Positions 34,701 to 46,500 of a stretch of DNA of 64,000 bases are shown one piece after another. The position numbers were made by a program, and so were the translations under genes. The stretch's first letter is position 1; every line of letters begins with the position of its first letter. The notes beneath the pieces are model-generated. The model had not been told where the DNA came from. It made no database searches and saw nothing but the letters and a program-made list of their open reading frames with translations. This DNA is from Blastocystis hominis (lineage: Eukaryota; Sar; Bigyra; Opalinata; Blastocystidae), in the NCBI RefSeq assembly GCF_000151665.1, contig NW_013171820.1, positions 62,001-126,000 on the forward strand. The letters run 5' to 3'.

Positions 34701-35657
34701 ATCTCTGCGAAGGCTCCGTGTCGATCATTCGCGCCATTCTCGAAAGTTGGTTTTGCTCGTTGCGATGAATCCAAGCCAAACAAGCGCGTCATCTCAACTT
34801 GGATCCCGCGTTCCCTGTGGATTTGGTCGGCGCGCTGTGTGGAAGTGACGCGTAGGAGAACTACGACGGCGTTTTGGATCGCTGCGTGCTGCGATTGAAG
34901 GAAGTGATGGACTACGCACTGGAATTGCTGGGAAACGAAATTAATGGCCGAAGTTTTTATTACATCAGCAAGTGGGACGAGGGAAAGAGAGAGGATTGTG
35001 CGTTGTAGACTCGCCGATTCGTTCAAAACGAACAGCTATAACAACGTGCCGCCTGTGATCATGGAGTTAATGAAGGACATGAAGGGCTTCTCCGATATCG
35101 TCTCCAAAATCGTGCTTCTTTCTCTCTCCAAATCGAAGCGTAGCTTTCGCCAGCGAAGGTTCATCTCCTCGGAACGCAGCTGAAATCGATGCTCTCCATC
35201 CTCATGATGCGCGTAGCTCTTGAACGAACGAGCGCGATGTGTAGTCGATCACCCACACGATGGTGGAAGTCGTGGACCGCAATATCATCCGCACGCTGAA
35301 GCAGAGCGCTGTGTGCTGCTCGCAGATCATGACGATGATGCTCCCCATGAGCGAAACCATCCGCATTGCGCGCGATTTGAACGATGTGAGCAAGGCGGGG
35401 TGGGTTGAGAATAGTATTTCTCGCTGGCGACGATGAAGAAGGAGGAGATTCGCGAGTATATCACTCGCCATCCCACGCGATTCACAAACCTCGACTATAT
35501 GAATCTGTTTAAGATCACCACGGAGGATCGAGAACGCGACGACGCTGCGATCGATTGGATTGAGGATATTCTACAAGCAGCGAAGGCGGAGAGAGCTGCG
35601 AAGGCGAAGGGTGCTGCAAAGTCGAAGGGTGCTGCAAAGTCGAAATCAAGAATGTAA
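31723..35657 (+). CDS. EXOC4: Exocyst subunit Sec8 (EXOC4)-like
   Basis: Starts at ATG 31723 (MPSLDLKTGSVNNYITEF). At least a dozen introns follow, mostly 26-42 nt, plus one of 533 nt (32929-33461) filled by satellite DNA. The first ~200 aa match the Sec8 N-terminal region: VQAYYNDYNKSLASLTAICD, FRKNQAEVIELSKRIQDVK, YIRQAPKIMDSLISSRLFI, ASNLYNEVATLV. Later parts are all-helical (SNINEIVLRFVNQAIARI, YESIQSAIKSFIDRFI, MNSLMMLTNYLNEHVENDLA), as in CATCHR tethers. It ends in a Lys/Ala-rich tail at TAA 35655-35657 with GGATTGTTTGTAT about 15 nt later. Sec8 tethers secretory vesicles at the plasma membrane. The exon list downstream of 33950 is only partly resolved. Confidence 0.7.
32929..33461 (+). 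other. Unusually long, satellite-filled intron (533 nt) of the Sec8-like gene
   Basis: The exon before it ends ...DVLKTH + AT (32928) and the next begins T TGC TGT ATC GAG GCT (33462). They join in frame as THICCIEASLNSVVVGN. The intron starts GTAGG and ends CATCTAG, the same consensus as the 30-nt introns. Confidence 0.8.
32970..33412. repeat. TTGAATGAA satellite, copy 1 (intronic)
   Basis: About 440 nt of TGAATTGAATGAATTGAATG-type repeat with occasional 4-nt slips (GAATGAATGAAT) and degenerate ends (TGAATCATTGAACCACC). It produces artificial ORFs such as QFIQFIQFI on the minus strand. The same family appears at 54421-54560 and 59950-60345. Confidence 0.95.
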
Positions 35658-35705
35658 AAAACTGAATCATATTGTGGATTGTTTGTATTGAGAAAACAAG
35701 CCAAG

Positions 35706-36600
35706 CTACGAACTGCCAAAGATGATTGAGGGGAAATAGTATGTAACAATGCCTTGGTAATAGTCGACCCAAGCAATTCCTTGATCGACAAAGGAATCCA
35801 ATTCTTTGACCCATCGGCCATGGTCATCGGTTCCCAAGTCAGACACACATATTTTCCCATTTTGTCTGTTCGCTTTTGAAAGGACTTTGAGTGAGTCCAC
35901 GGTGAAGTTCATATCTGATGACTTAATATACTCCACGACTCCATCCCTATCTTCGATGGTTTCGATCGTGAGCGAATTGGATAGACAGGAAAGCTTTCGC
36001 ACAGCGGTACGAATATCATCGCGGTGGACATGCTCAGCGTTTTTATTTTGATTGAGTCGTTCCTTGACTTCCGTGAGACGGATCAAACCACCGTTTTCAT
36101 AACGTGTGTTAATACAGACTCCGAGCACACGCATTCCAAGCGATTTATAAAATTCATCCAAATTCTTGTTTAATAATCCTGCTAAAAACCCTTTCTTCTG
36201 AGTAAAAGGATCGACTCCGATATCATTGCAAAGTTTGTAGAATTTCTTTTGATACTCATCATCTCCCTGTAAAACTTCCTTCTGATTTTCCACAATACGC
36301 TGTAGGCAGGATTGTAAAGTCAGAACTGAACTCTTTAACGTTTCCACTCTTTTTTGTTCTTCATCATCGTCCAGCTGTGTTCTTTCTTCCATTCTTGTCA
36401 AGCAACAAAACCCAGTAGACTGGATATGCAAAGCAAGCTATAATGATATTCTGGGTTAAAATTCGAATTTCCCGCGGTTTCACTGACTTGATGGATTGAC
36501 GCTTTTCTTTTTCCTGAAATCTTACTGAGCGTGATTGCAATCCATTGCTCCTATACACAGCTCCATGTCCAACCAAAATAGCAAAACTATATTATCAACT
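35706..36600 (-). CDS. SNF8: ESCRT-II subunit Vps22/SNF8 (EAP30)-like
   Basis: The long 3' exon (from about 36410 down to TAG 35706-35708) matches Vps22: MEERTQLDDDEEQKRVETLK, FYKLCNDIGVDPFTQKKGF, LDEFYKSLGMRVLGVCI, GGLIRLTEVKERLN, then two winged-helix units with VEYIKSSDMNFT and WVKELDSFVDQGIAWVD. An upstream segment (VGHGAVYRSNGLQSRSVRFQEK) fits the conserved N-terminal start of the family, but the first intron boundaries and the ATG are not settled. ESCRT-II sorts ubiquitinated cargo into multivesicular bodies. The stop codon is 48 nt from the stop of the convergent Sec8-like gene. Confidence 0.8.
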
Positions 36601-36758
36601 TGCATATTACTAGTTGAGAATAGTAATACACGACCTGCATGTTTTTAAGAATCGATGGGGTATCTTTGGCTATTTTGAGGGTTGCCGCGGGAATGCAGCC
36701 GTTTTTCTCATATATCGCCTCGATCATATTCTACTCATTCTAATAGAAGGATTCTATA

Positions 36759-38840
36759 ATGCAACCAGGTAGGTATCATGAAATATATGATATATTGTTA
36801 TTTTTGTAATATGGGTTCGTTGCTAAATTTGTCTAGAAATAGAGAAATACGTTCCTCCGCATTTGCGACATGCAATAGCGGACAACAGTCAAGTAGCGAA
36901 CAGACCGAGGCCCTCTGAGACCAACTCGATGGCAAATAGGGGCAACAGCGGTTATTTATGGAAACGAAATTCAGAGGGAGGGTCATCTGATAGTTACAAT
37001 CCTCCTGCCAGCTCGAACAGCAGATTCCAAAACTCCAGAGAAATGCGAGATGATCACTCCACCCACAACTATTATCCGCCACACGCCACTTCTAATCCGC
37101 CAATATCGAGTCGTTGGGCTGGATTGGTTCAGGAAACATATCCACCTCGCCGCTGGACGAACCGACGCGGAGCCTACAAGAATCACCTTGGTTTCCATGG
37201 TTCTTTGCGCCCTTCCAGATTTTCTGAAAAGGAGTTATTCGAGTCAATGGAACATGTAACGGAAGGAATAAACTTTGATAACGTACGTGTCGAATGTCTA
37301 ACTCTCACGGGAAGTACGACAACATTCCAGTCGAAGTGAACGGTGACAACATCCCCGAGCCCATTCCCGAGTTTTCGGAAGAATACATTCCCAAATCGCT
37401 TCTCGATAATATCATTCGCTGCGACTACAGACGTCCCACCCCTGTGCAAAAATACGGTCTCGCCATCGGCTGCATTGGCCGCGATTTGATGGCCTGCGCG
37501 CAGACAGGTTCTTTTTTTTCTCTCTCTCATTTGACCGCAGGCTCGGGCAAAACCGCGGGCTTCCTGTTCCCCATCATCATCTCCATGCTCCGCAACGGTC
37601 CCAGCAAGGCTCCGCTCCCCGACGACTACGGCGATCGCTACTTCCCGACCTGCCTCATCCTCTCCCCGACGCGTGAGCTGGCTCTCCAGATCTACCAGGA
37701 ATCGCAGCGCGTAGCCCCTTCCTTGCTCCTCACGAGCAGTTCTGCTACTGCACCGGCATCGCCTCCGCCGTCGTCTACGGCGGCACGCCCATGCGCGAAG
37801 TCCTGGACTCGCTTCGCTCCGGCTGCGACATCCTCGTCGGCACGCCCGGCCGCGTCAAGGACATGATCCAGCGCGGCATTCTCGGCCTCGAAGGCATCAC
37901 GTTTCCCTGGTTTCCTCTTTTTACTCGCAGCCATCTCGTGCTGGACGAGGCGGACCGCATGCTGGACATGGGTTTCGAGCCGCAGATCCGCGACATCGTG
38001 GAGCAGTCGGGCATGCCGCGCAACCGCCAGACGCTCATGTTCTCCGCGACGTTCCCCGACGAGATCCAGCGCCTCGCGGGCGACTTCCTCATCGACTACG
38101 TCTTCCTCGCCGTGGGCCGCGTCGGCGGCGCCGCGCAGGACATCGAGCAGCGCGTGATCTACGTGGAGGACGCCGACAAGGACTCCTACCTCCTCCACGA
38201 GCTGGAGAACTGGGGAAACGGACGGATCCTGATCTTCGTGGAGACGAAGCGCAAGGCGGACATTCTGCAGCGCTATCTCACCACGCAGCACTTCCAGGCC
38301 GCGTCCATCCACGGCGACCGCTCCCAGGCCGACCGCGAGGACGCGCTCAGCGCGTTCAAGCTCAACCGCGTGCAGATCTTGGTGGCGACGGACGTGGCCG
38401 CGCGCGGACTGGACATTCCCGACGTGTCGCTGGTGATCAATTACGACACGCCGCAGAACATCGAGGACTACGTCCACCGAATCGGACGCACGGGGCGCGC
38501 TGGAAACACCGGCGTGGCCATCAGCTTCATCAACGAGAACAATCGCCCCATCGCGCGCGATTTGTACGATCTGCTCGATGAAAATAGTCCCGATTTTTGG
38601 ATTCACTGAGACGTAGACCAGAAAATCCCGCCCTCGCTGGGAGAGCTCTGCATGTCGCGCCCGCGAGGCCGCTCGGGACGAGGAGGGTTCGGAGGCCGCG
38701 ATATCCGACATGGAACTCCGCGAGCGACGCGTAATTTTGGTCGCAATGGAGATCGCGCTGGGAAAAACGGATACACAAGAAAGGGAAGCGGGTATAGTCA
38801 AGAGAAAGAGGCGCTGGAGAGCAAAGATTCTTGGAGATAA
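36759..38840 (+). CDS. DDX3: DDX3/Ded1-type DEAD-box RNA helicase
   Basis: Six introns (68, 32, 33, 29, 30, 30 nt) leave exactly 620 codons (619 aa). The first exon codes only four residues (MQPE), then comes the family-specific [14 protein letters not shown] eIF4E-binding-type motif. After a Ser/Asn-rich linker: [26 protein letters not shown] (Q motif), [11 protein letters not shown] (motif I, split by an intron), [33 protein letters not shown] (DEAD), [39 protein letters not shown] and an RGG-type tail ([13 protein letters not shown]). It promotes translation initiation on structured mRNAs. Introns here favour CAG 3' ends, unlike the TAG elsewhere. Confidence 0.97.
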
Positions 38841-38873
38841 GAAGTGGAAAGGGGTGGTAATGTTCCTTTTCGG

Positions 38874-38881
38874 TGTTTGTT
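38874..38881 (+). terminator. TGTTTGTT poly(A)-site motif of the DDX3-like gene
   Basis: Exact octamer 33 nt after the TAA stop codon, followed by a T-rich run. Confidence 0.75.
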
Positions 38882-39539
38882 GAAACAAACCGTTGTGTTT
38901 TTGTTTTTGTTTTTTTTATAAAATGAAAATACGCAGACGTTGATTCTTTTGGGATGGGGCGGGATAAAGTGCGATTTACGAACTGGAGGATGTGGGTTGG
39001 CTCAACTTTGAAAAAAACGCGTTCCAGACCTCTGCAACCCGCGCTGTATCATTGCTCAGACATCAAAGCAGTGAAGTAGTCTTACGACATCAATTAGTTG
39101 CTCCATATTCATGTTTAGCCTCTTCATACTATTTACCACATCTTCGAGAGACTATCCTATTATGATAAACAAGGGTTTTCTTACTAAGGTAATTTCCTCA
39201 ATAAGTCGAATCTTTTCATCATGGCCAGTGGACTACGTCGTACAAATTACACTTCCTTACCAGACTCATGATAAACAAATCCAAGGGAAAAAATATGCAG
39301 GAACGATTGGATCATTATAATTTGAAAAATACCTGAGCCTTTATATATATATATTGATAATGGTATGGTAATAGGTTATGACTTTTGAGTGAAAACAAGA
39401 GAAATGACAAAAGACAAGAAATTGGAAAAAGTATTCAAGAATAAAATATTTGTGTGATAAGGGGTAATGGAAATGAGGTAGTGAAGAAAAGAATTGGATT
39501 CATTGGATTCTTGTGCCAGTACCAAATGCGAGCTATTCA
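38882..39539. other. AT-rich stretch with only weak ORFs
   Basis: Composition shifts sharply to AT after the helicase gene. A 69-codon open frame starts at about 39111 (MFSLFILFTTSSRDYPIMIN), but it lacks motifs and consistent splice partners. A TA run lies near 39344-39355. I do not call a gene. Confidence 0.4.
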
Positions 39540-40773
39540 TGTAAACGGCAATATTTCAAATCCTAATGTGAAAATAGCTACAGAATAGACAAGAAGATTG
39601 ACCATAACGTTTTAGAATGACTTACTTTCATCAATCTTGCTAGACATTACAAAATTTAATAAAAATCATGCGATACAAACACTAAGACTACCAGAGATAA
39701 CAAAGAGAACTTCCACACAAAACATCAGAAGTAGCTTTGATAACCAAAAATCACTTCGCAAAGCTACAGAATACTTATAGGAACCAGATCAGAGTGTGAA
39801 TTTGCCAGGGATTATGTACTTCCGAAGTGCACATCACAATATACTTGTTATACTTTGTAATAGCCATCCAAAAGAAAGTTATATAAAATCGTTAACAGCA
39901 GTTACTAGATTTATGGTGCTATGTCACGAATTGAATTAATATATATATTAAGGTCGAATCTAATGTTAGTGACAGTTATGTGATATTTCGGCAAAACAAT
40001 TTACCTGATGAATTTATAATAAGATACATATAAGACAAAAAGAATGCTGCTGATGTTTTAATTGGTTATCCTTACTCAGACTGTAAAATCGATACAAGAC
40101 TTGTAAACTCGAAAATGGATGGTGCTTTAACAATTGTTAACAGTGAAAACGTTGTTATTGCAATACTGAATATCGATAATGGAATTGCGACAGGACCCTA
40201 CATCCCAAAAATGACATGAGTGGCTTACCGTATTTAATGGGATATTTAAAAAATGGATATCGTCATGGAAGAGGGCAAGAGTATGATCTAAATGGAAAAA
40301 TGACATTTGATGGATACAATAATCAAGGTAAACGAATGAAAATACATCAAGTTCCTGAAATGAAAAGATATTGGAAAGAATTAGATGAAAATGACATTGT
40401 TACATGTATTAGTAAACGGGATGATCATCGAAACAAATATGGGATATGTTATCTCTATAATAGAAATGAAATATCATGTATTCGTGAATGGAAAAAGGAA
40501 AGGAAATGTACATTGTTAAACAGTTTAATGGTTAAATAATAACTGAAAATAGAAGTTACCACAAATGATATGAATATGGGTATTTAAATGGTAAAGGACA
40601 TGGCGAAGAGTTGTCATACAAAAGAAGATTTGTTTATCAAATATCTATGTGGATTCATGGCCATAGTACAAGAGAAATATGGTTCTATTTAGCATTATTA
40701 TTAATAATAATGACTGCGATAGCATTCATATATGTTTCTATTACAATTAGATTCTTGGTATTATTGTGTTACT
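39540..40773 (+). pseudogene. MORN-repeat membrane-protein gene or remnant
   Basis: Coding-like segments occur in order on the plus strand. The first is ITKFNKNHAIQTLRLPEI, interrupted by TAG after EYL but continuing in the same frame (EPDQSVNLPGIMYF). The second is KMDGALTIVNSENVVIAILN and IDNGIATGPY. Two MORN-type units follow: GYLKNGYRHGRGQEYDLNG and EYGYLNGKGHGEELS. A final C-terminal membrane span (FYLALLLIIMTAIAFIYVSI) ends at TAG 40771-40773. The frame breaks are only partly explained by intron-like GT...TAG segments, so it is either a poorly resolved multi-exon gene or a decaying copy. MORN repeats bind membranes or phosphoinositides. Strongly AT-rich, unlike its neighbours. Confidence 0.45.
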
Positions 40774-40998
40774 AGCAAGCCTAATTCTTTTAAAAACAAT
40801 ATATAGATTACTATTTCACAACATTGATGGTGTAGAATACTGTAAAACGCTCTTGGTATCGAGATTCAACACGAATTGATTGCTTTGCTCGAAAGAAAAT
40901 CCTTTTTCTCCTTCTCTCCCATCAAATCCAAATCCAAATCCAAACTCAATCTCCAATCCACTTTCCCTTCCCTTCCCTTCCCTTCCATTCCATTCTCC

Positions 40999-41006
40999 AA
41001 CAAACA
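40999..41006 (-). terminator. TGTTTGTT poly(A)-site motif of the PP2C gene
   Basis: Exact octamer on the minus strand, 18 nt after the stop at 41025. Its position supports the extra 3' exon of that gene. Confidence 0.75.
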
Positions 41007-41024
41007 ACTCAATACCCTAAATGA

Positions 41025-42207
41025 CTACGACTCTTCCTTCGGGTTTTCCTCTTCCTCTTCCTCCTCCTCTTTCATCGCAGCCGCCCTCTCTTCCTCCTCC
41101 CGCTGCTTCCGCATCCGAATCTTCTCCTCCTTCGGCCTACTTCGCACGCATTTTCCTCGCCTACTTCGGCGCATTATCCAGCAAAATCAGCATGAACGTC
41201 ATGTTATCCTTGCTGTCTCGCTCCAAACACACATCCAGCAGTCGGCAGCACGCCTCCTCCGGCGTCTCATAGCTCTCCTTCGCCTCACTCGCCGCTCCTT
41301 CGCCTACCAGCAGCTCGTTCATCACCGGAATCAGCTCGTCGGGGCGGAAAACGTCCCAAATCCCGTCGCACGCGAAGATCAGATAGTTGTCCGAGGGGTC
41401 GCGCGCGATCACGCGGATGTCCGGCTCGCAGGACACCGGCTGCGCGATCGGAGACAGCGATTTGTTCTGCTTGTAGATGAAATCGCCGAACGAACGCGAC
41501 ACCGCGAGATCGCCATTCACGCGGTTGTTCAGAACGTACCCACCCGCGTCGTAGATTCGTTTTTTCTCGGATTCCTTTGCAATGAAAGCGAATGCGAAGC
41601 CCTACGAGCGCGGGCTTGTGATCCACCGAGAGAGGGCTGGCATGGCCGTCGCGGGACAAAACGCAGCGGGAATCGCCGAGGTTTGCAATAACAAAATGAG
41701 AAGGAGACACAAAGCCGCAAATTGCCGTGCTCCCGCTCATTGCCTAAAAATCAGCGAAAACGCGCGGAAATAACAATATTCGCTTCGTGGATTTCATTGT
41801 CAAATGCAATGATCGCGTCACGGAATGATTCATTGAAAGCTTCTGTAGGAGTACCCTAAATCACACAAAATCGAGAAAAATACTGAAAGAGATTGCCCCT
41901 TCATCTTTTGCTTCATTGAATCCACTAAGTTCTCTCTTCTTCACATCAAGCGAAACATGGAGAAATACATATACGAAGAGGTTGCTGCGCCACCATGTCC
42001 ATCAAAGACTCCAAAAAACCCGCAATCAGGTAACCATTCAAGCTCAGGCTCGCAGATGTGCTGGTCCTACTTCTGAGCCCTTAGACCCGCTCTCACTTCC
42101 ATAGAGATTCTCCACCCTTGCATTGAGACTACTACTCCCTTGTTTCCTTTGAAGGTAAACGAAGTAACATCCTTATCTACTACAGGCTGGTTGAGAATAT
42201 TACCCAT
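41025..42207 (-). CDS. PP2C-type Ser/Thr protein phosphatase, N-myristoylation motif
   Basis: Six introns (30, 30, 28, 31, 31, 28 nt) leave exactly 335 codons (334 aa). It starts MGNILNQP, a likely N-myristoylation signal. PP2C motifs in order: [79 protein letters not shown], and [15 protein letters not shown] with [12 protein letters not shown]. The metal-binding aspartates (MED, DGHG, DGIWD, DN) are all present. The last intron (41137-41164) adds a charged tail ([20 protein letters not shown], then ENPKEES). Without it the ORF would stop at 41161, but the extension ends 18 nt before TGTTTGTT, which favours it. Opposes protein kinases in stress or growth signalling. Confidence 0.93.
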
Positions 42208-42285
42208 TTCGAGAAAATGAGTTCTACCAAGTTTTTTAGAGAAATGGAAATCATGTAATCTCCCGCGGGAAAAAAAGCTCTCATT

Positions 42286-42293
42286 AACAAACA
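42286..42293 (-). terminator. TGTTTGTT poly(A)-site motif of the unknown gene at 42.3-43.2 kb
   Basis: Exact octamer 18 nt after the stop at 42312 on the minus strand. Confidence 0.7.
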
Positions 42294-42311
42294 GCTGATA
42301 CTACACTTTTC

Positions 42312-43170
42312 TTACTCTTCCTTCATAAACACGCGAACTGTCAGCTTGTCGCCCAAACGACTGTACGTATACCCAGACCGGCGGAACATGTTCTTCATCT
42401 CTCTCACGTTCTGAAACGCGGGCTTTACATCCTCCGCAGTCAGAACAACGTATTGGCGGACTTTGTTCACGTAACGAGGAATTAACTCTCTCGCCACATT
42501 CCAGTCTGAAAGTGAGTCAAACGCTTTGAAATCGAACTGTTATCCGAGATATCTATAAAGATCGTGTCAATGCGAACGCCATCGTTAATCAAAGTGTCGA
42601 TTGTGTTTTCAACGAGAGAAACGGAGTGTAAATCGTCTATTACACGCTCTGTCCAGCGATCCTGAAGAGTGGAAGGAATGGAAATTGGCTGTTTTGGTGT
42701 GTGAATTGACTGGATCAAAGCGAAAAACCATTCTATACGATGATTGAGGGATTAAGCGAGGAATGTAAAAACGGAGTTTCGAATTCATCTCGGTCGTGGT
42801 CTCCTATCGATACAGCCACCCTTTTCGTTAGAAACACAGAGAAATGACACTTACATGTTTGACACACCGTCCACCTTCAGTTTGAATGATTTCGCAGAGA
42901 CCTCGACATCATGAACAACGGATTCTGAAATAGAAGGCTTAAAACAACACACATACTTCGAGTAGCAAGAGGCACATTCAGACCTTTGCGATTTTTATCT
43001 ACATTTCCAGTCCATCTCGAATTCATACATTGATTTACAGACAATTCCATGTTTCGATACTTGTCATTGTCCCAATCCGCATTGAATTCTATGGATTTAC
43101 TGCAGCTCACTCGGCATACTTCGCGTGATTTCTGAGATTGAAATCGAATCAGGTTGTTTGTTACGATTCA
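42312..43170 (-). CDS. Unrecognised multi-exon protein
   Basis: Splicing under the local rule joins CSKSIEFNADWDNDKYRN and SVNQCMNSRWTGNVDKNR to SVVHDVEVSAKSFKLKVDG (32-nt intron). A 34-nt intron leads to VAVSIGDHDRDEFETPFLHS, a 29-nt intron to TPKQPISIPSTLQDRWTERV, and a ~42-nt intron to FDFKAFDSLSDWNVAREL and the C-terminal VNKVRQYVVLTAEDVKPAFQ and YSRLGDKLTVRVFMKEE. I know no family with this order. The start is unclear: an ATG near 43170 on the minus strand with a 33-nt intron would fit the layout but not the frame. A TGTTTGTT motif just after the stop supports a real, expressed gene. Confidence 0.6.
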
Positions 43171-43440
43171 TCCCAATACAATAAAAGAGAGCTCCAGAGC
43201 AAGCAACAAAGGCGATTATATAGAGAAAATTCGATGTGACACCTTTCATAAAATACACTTTCTGTTAGACTTTGCTCTTTCCTCTTTTTTTATTTTGGAT
43301 TTCCATATTGTTTGTTGTTTTCACTTTGTATCTATCTGAATATCTCTATCATTTTTAATTCCTCTCAATTCCAAATGGTACAATCCGCATTCTCTAATAA
43401 CAAACATTAGAAACCAAGCTCAAACGACTAAAAGTACGGT
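43171..43440. other. Divergent intergenic region
   Basis: T-rich spacer between the unknown minus-strand gene and the giant HECT gene. No ORF of note. The structured RNA candidate at 43441-43546 follows. Confidence 0.4.
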
Positions 43441-43546
43441 AAGTTACTGCTGTGAGAGCAATTTTGTATTTGGGTAGTCCAGTTCACCCAAACTAACAGT
43501 GACAAACACAGCAGCGAAAGAGCTGTCAAAGCGAAGCTGCTTTTTT
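43441..43546 (+). ncRNA. Candidate structured small RNA
   Basis: The segment can form nested hairpins. CTGCTGTG (43447-43454) pairs with CACAGCAG (43507-43514). Inside it TTTGGGT (43469-43475) pairs with ACCCAAA (43486-43492) across a 10-nt loop. An overlapping alternative 3' hairpin pairs GCAGC (43511-43515) with GCTGC (43536-43540), followed at once by TTTTTT, which would stop RNA polymerase III. An AATTTTGTA run resembles an Sm site. It lies in the gene-free 400 nt before the giant HECT gene. I do not recognise it as a specific snRNA or tRNA. Confidence 0.3.
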
Positions 43547-43572
43547 GACAACCTCATTATATCGACATTGGA

Positions 43573-46500
43573 ATGACCTCAATAAGTTATTTGTATAATG
43601 AAGATTCAATATCGGAAGTCATTCGAGAAAACTCTCCGCCATTCCATGATCCGAAGGGATTCGACAAGCTATTATCTCTCGCAGTAGACTCAATCGACAA
43701 GTTTCCTTATTCTCATCTCTTTTCTACCACCGTATTACAGCGAATTGCCACCGTACCCCAATTCCCCATTTTCACGCCTAGCACTACACAGAAAATTCAG
43801 AATATGACTCTTCCAAATCTCCCAGCCAGACCGAAACCATGGACCCGCTCCTGGTTTCGTCCGTGAAAGAAACAGACCCGTTTGTTGAAGACTTTGTTTC
43901 CTGGTTCATCCAGCAACGCATCCGCAAAGGCGACGTACTCCTTCTCTACCACTCCACCAATTCTAGGCGCAGCTCCGAACCCTCTTCTCTCCCTATTTCA
44001 ACGACCTCTTTAAGAAGCAATCCCTGAAAGAGCGTCTTCAAACCGCTCTCCATTCCTTTTCTCTCTCTTCCGAAACGATCCAGGATCTCCAATCGTCCTG
44101 GAATCGCCACGAAAACCAACCCTTCCTTTCTCTTCTCTTGTTTTGCGTTCTATTTGACAAAACCGAGCAAACCACAATTCTTTCACGCCAAATCGAATCC
44201 ATTCTCCACGAAGAATGTAACGCTCTCCTTCTCTACGATTTCGTGCACCACTCTCGCATCGATGCCGAGCCGCCCAGCAGCATGTGCGCTCATCTCCAAC
44301 GCGGCTGGATTCAATGCGAATGTACGTTCGATTTGGCGGGAATTTTATGCAGCGATTCCACTCGAAAAGCCGCACTTCTGGACGTTTTCGTGCTGCGTTC
44401 GCTTCTGGAACTGCGCGGAGAACGTTCCGTTTCTGCAAATCGACGTGTTGTCCCACACAATCGAACTCTTTCTCAAAGCAAACACGCTCTGGGTGCGCAT
44501 TGGAGACGACGAGACGGAGTCGCCATTCCGCATTTTGGATGACGTGTGGACTGGAATCGATTTTGTTTATGATTCTCATCTCGAAATTCGTGTTTTCGAG
44601 AAGAGTTTCCTTATCGAAAAAGCGTGTCCAGGATTGAAATCGTGTCGGTTTGGGAACGAAAGCACCACAATGGACGTGCTGTCGTTCCAAGCCAATCAAC
44701 GCCAAGTGTTGTTTTCGTTTTCGTTTTCGTTTTTGCTTGGTATGGGCTTGTAACGCTGTAGAGCAGCAGAACCTTTTTTTACTCCCATCACTTCCGATTT
44801 TTCTTCCCGTTCGTATCCCCTCTCCATTTCCTTCTGGAATGCCTACTGGGGAAACGTGGAACCGCTTTCCGTAACGGAATCGACGCTCCTCGCTGCGATG
44901 AAAACCGAAACGCTTTCCGCCAAACCAACGGAGGAGGAATCAAATTGGACAAATCTGCTCGAATTGTGGAATGACAGAATTCAGAAGTATGCTCGCTTTC
45001 GTGTTTTTTTAAACTAGATTTCGAACGATCAACGTGAACCACACGCAGACATCCACTCCTCCTTTTCCACTCCCTTGCCAGGACCAATCGGCCTGCCTTC
45101 TTCTTTTGATCACACTCACATTCAATCACCCCTCTCTTCTCAATCTTCTGGACAACACTCTTTCTTTCCACATGCCCCACAAATCCCACCCCGCTTTAAC
45201 TTCCCTGCTTCCCCTTTTACTCGACATTTCCACTCGCATGGAAAGCAAAACGCAGCACAAACGCGAATCCGAAGAAAACCAGCTCGACGAACAAACCAAT
45301 CTCCCCGAACGATCCCCCTCCGCGTAGTTTCCCCGTTTCTCCGATCACAAATAGAGAAGAAACGGGCTACACTCGCATTCTCCAAATCATCTCGACCCAC
45401 TTTTCCTCTTTTTTTGGCAGCACGGAAGCCCAGCTCGACTACTTAATTTCTCTCACAATCGCCGTCACATCGCCTCTGCTGTCTCCCAAATCCACTTCTG
45501 AAAACCGAATCGCCGAGGACGTTCTCGAAGCGGTCTGTCAGAACCACTTCCTCATCACCGAATTCGCTTCGTCGCTCATTCCAAACCGCGACGTTTTGCA
45601 TTGGCAGCATCGCTATCACGAGCTCAACGCCGATTTGATCCGATTCGACGCGTCGATTTCCACTGCAGGCGTCGCGATCAACTCCAAAGGCGACTTCGTA
45701 ATCAACAGCAACCCCAACCGATCCAAGTTCAACGCGGCGTTCTGCTCGCCCGCTCTGGAGAGCGGCGTGATTGAGATCAAATGGCGCTTGGAGGACGACC
45801 GCATGAACGACGAAATGACGTGCTTCGGCTTCACGACGAGTCCTTTCGAGTCGAATAAAAACTACGAGGAGAGCCAATCGATGTGGGTGTATCGCTGTTT
45901 CAACGGGGATTTGTACAGCCAGGGACGGAAGCTGGAGAGATCGCTGGAGAAAGCGCACGCAGGCTCGGAAATCACGTTTCTGTTTAACTTGGACGAAGCG
46001 ACGGTGTCGATTTCGATCAACGAACGAGCCTATGGCGTCGTGTTCGCCTCCATCCCGACACCTGTCTATCCTCTTGTTTTGTTTTACAACTCACAACCCC
46101 CACAGCGCGCCGTTCGCTTGGTTTCGGTCACGTGCCAATCGAATTCGATCGCTTCCTCCTCCTTGTCGAGCGAGCAGCCCGAAGCTTCTTCAAGCTCGGG
46201 AAACGTGTCCTTGCTAATCCACCATCTTTCAGAGTGTGTTTACTCGCCTTCTTTTCCATAGATGTTACTTCACCACGCACGACAAATCCATTTTGTTCAC
46301 GCTCCAAATCCTTCTAGAGCGCCTTTTCAGCTCCTCCCAGCTGCTGCGACGCTGCGGATTGTACGACGATGTCTCGCCCCCAGCCACGAGCGTCCGGCTC
46401 TCTGGCTCGCTGTTAGATTGGTGTGACGAGTGTTGGTAGTTTTTCTGCTCGGCTTTCACGCAGCAAACCTCCCTCGCAGCTCTCGCACCCTCTCCACTTC

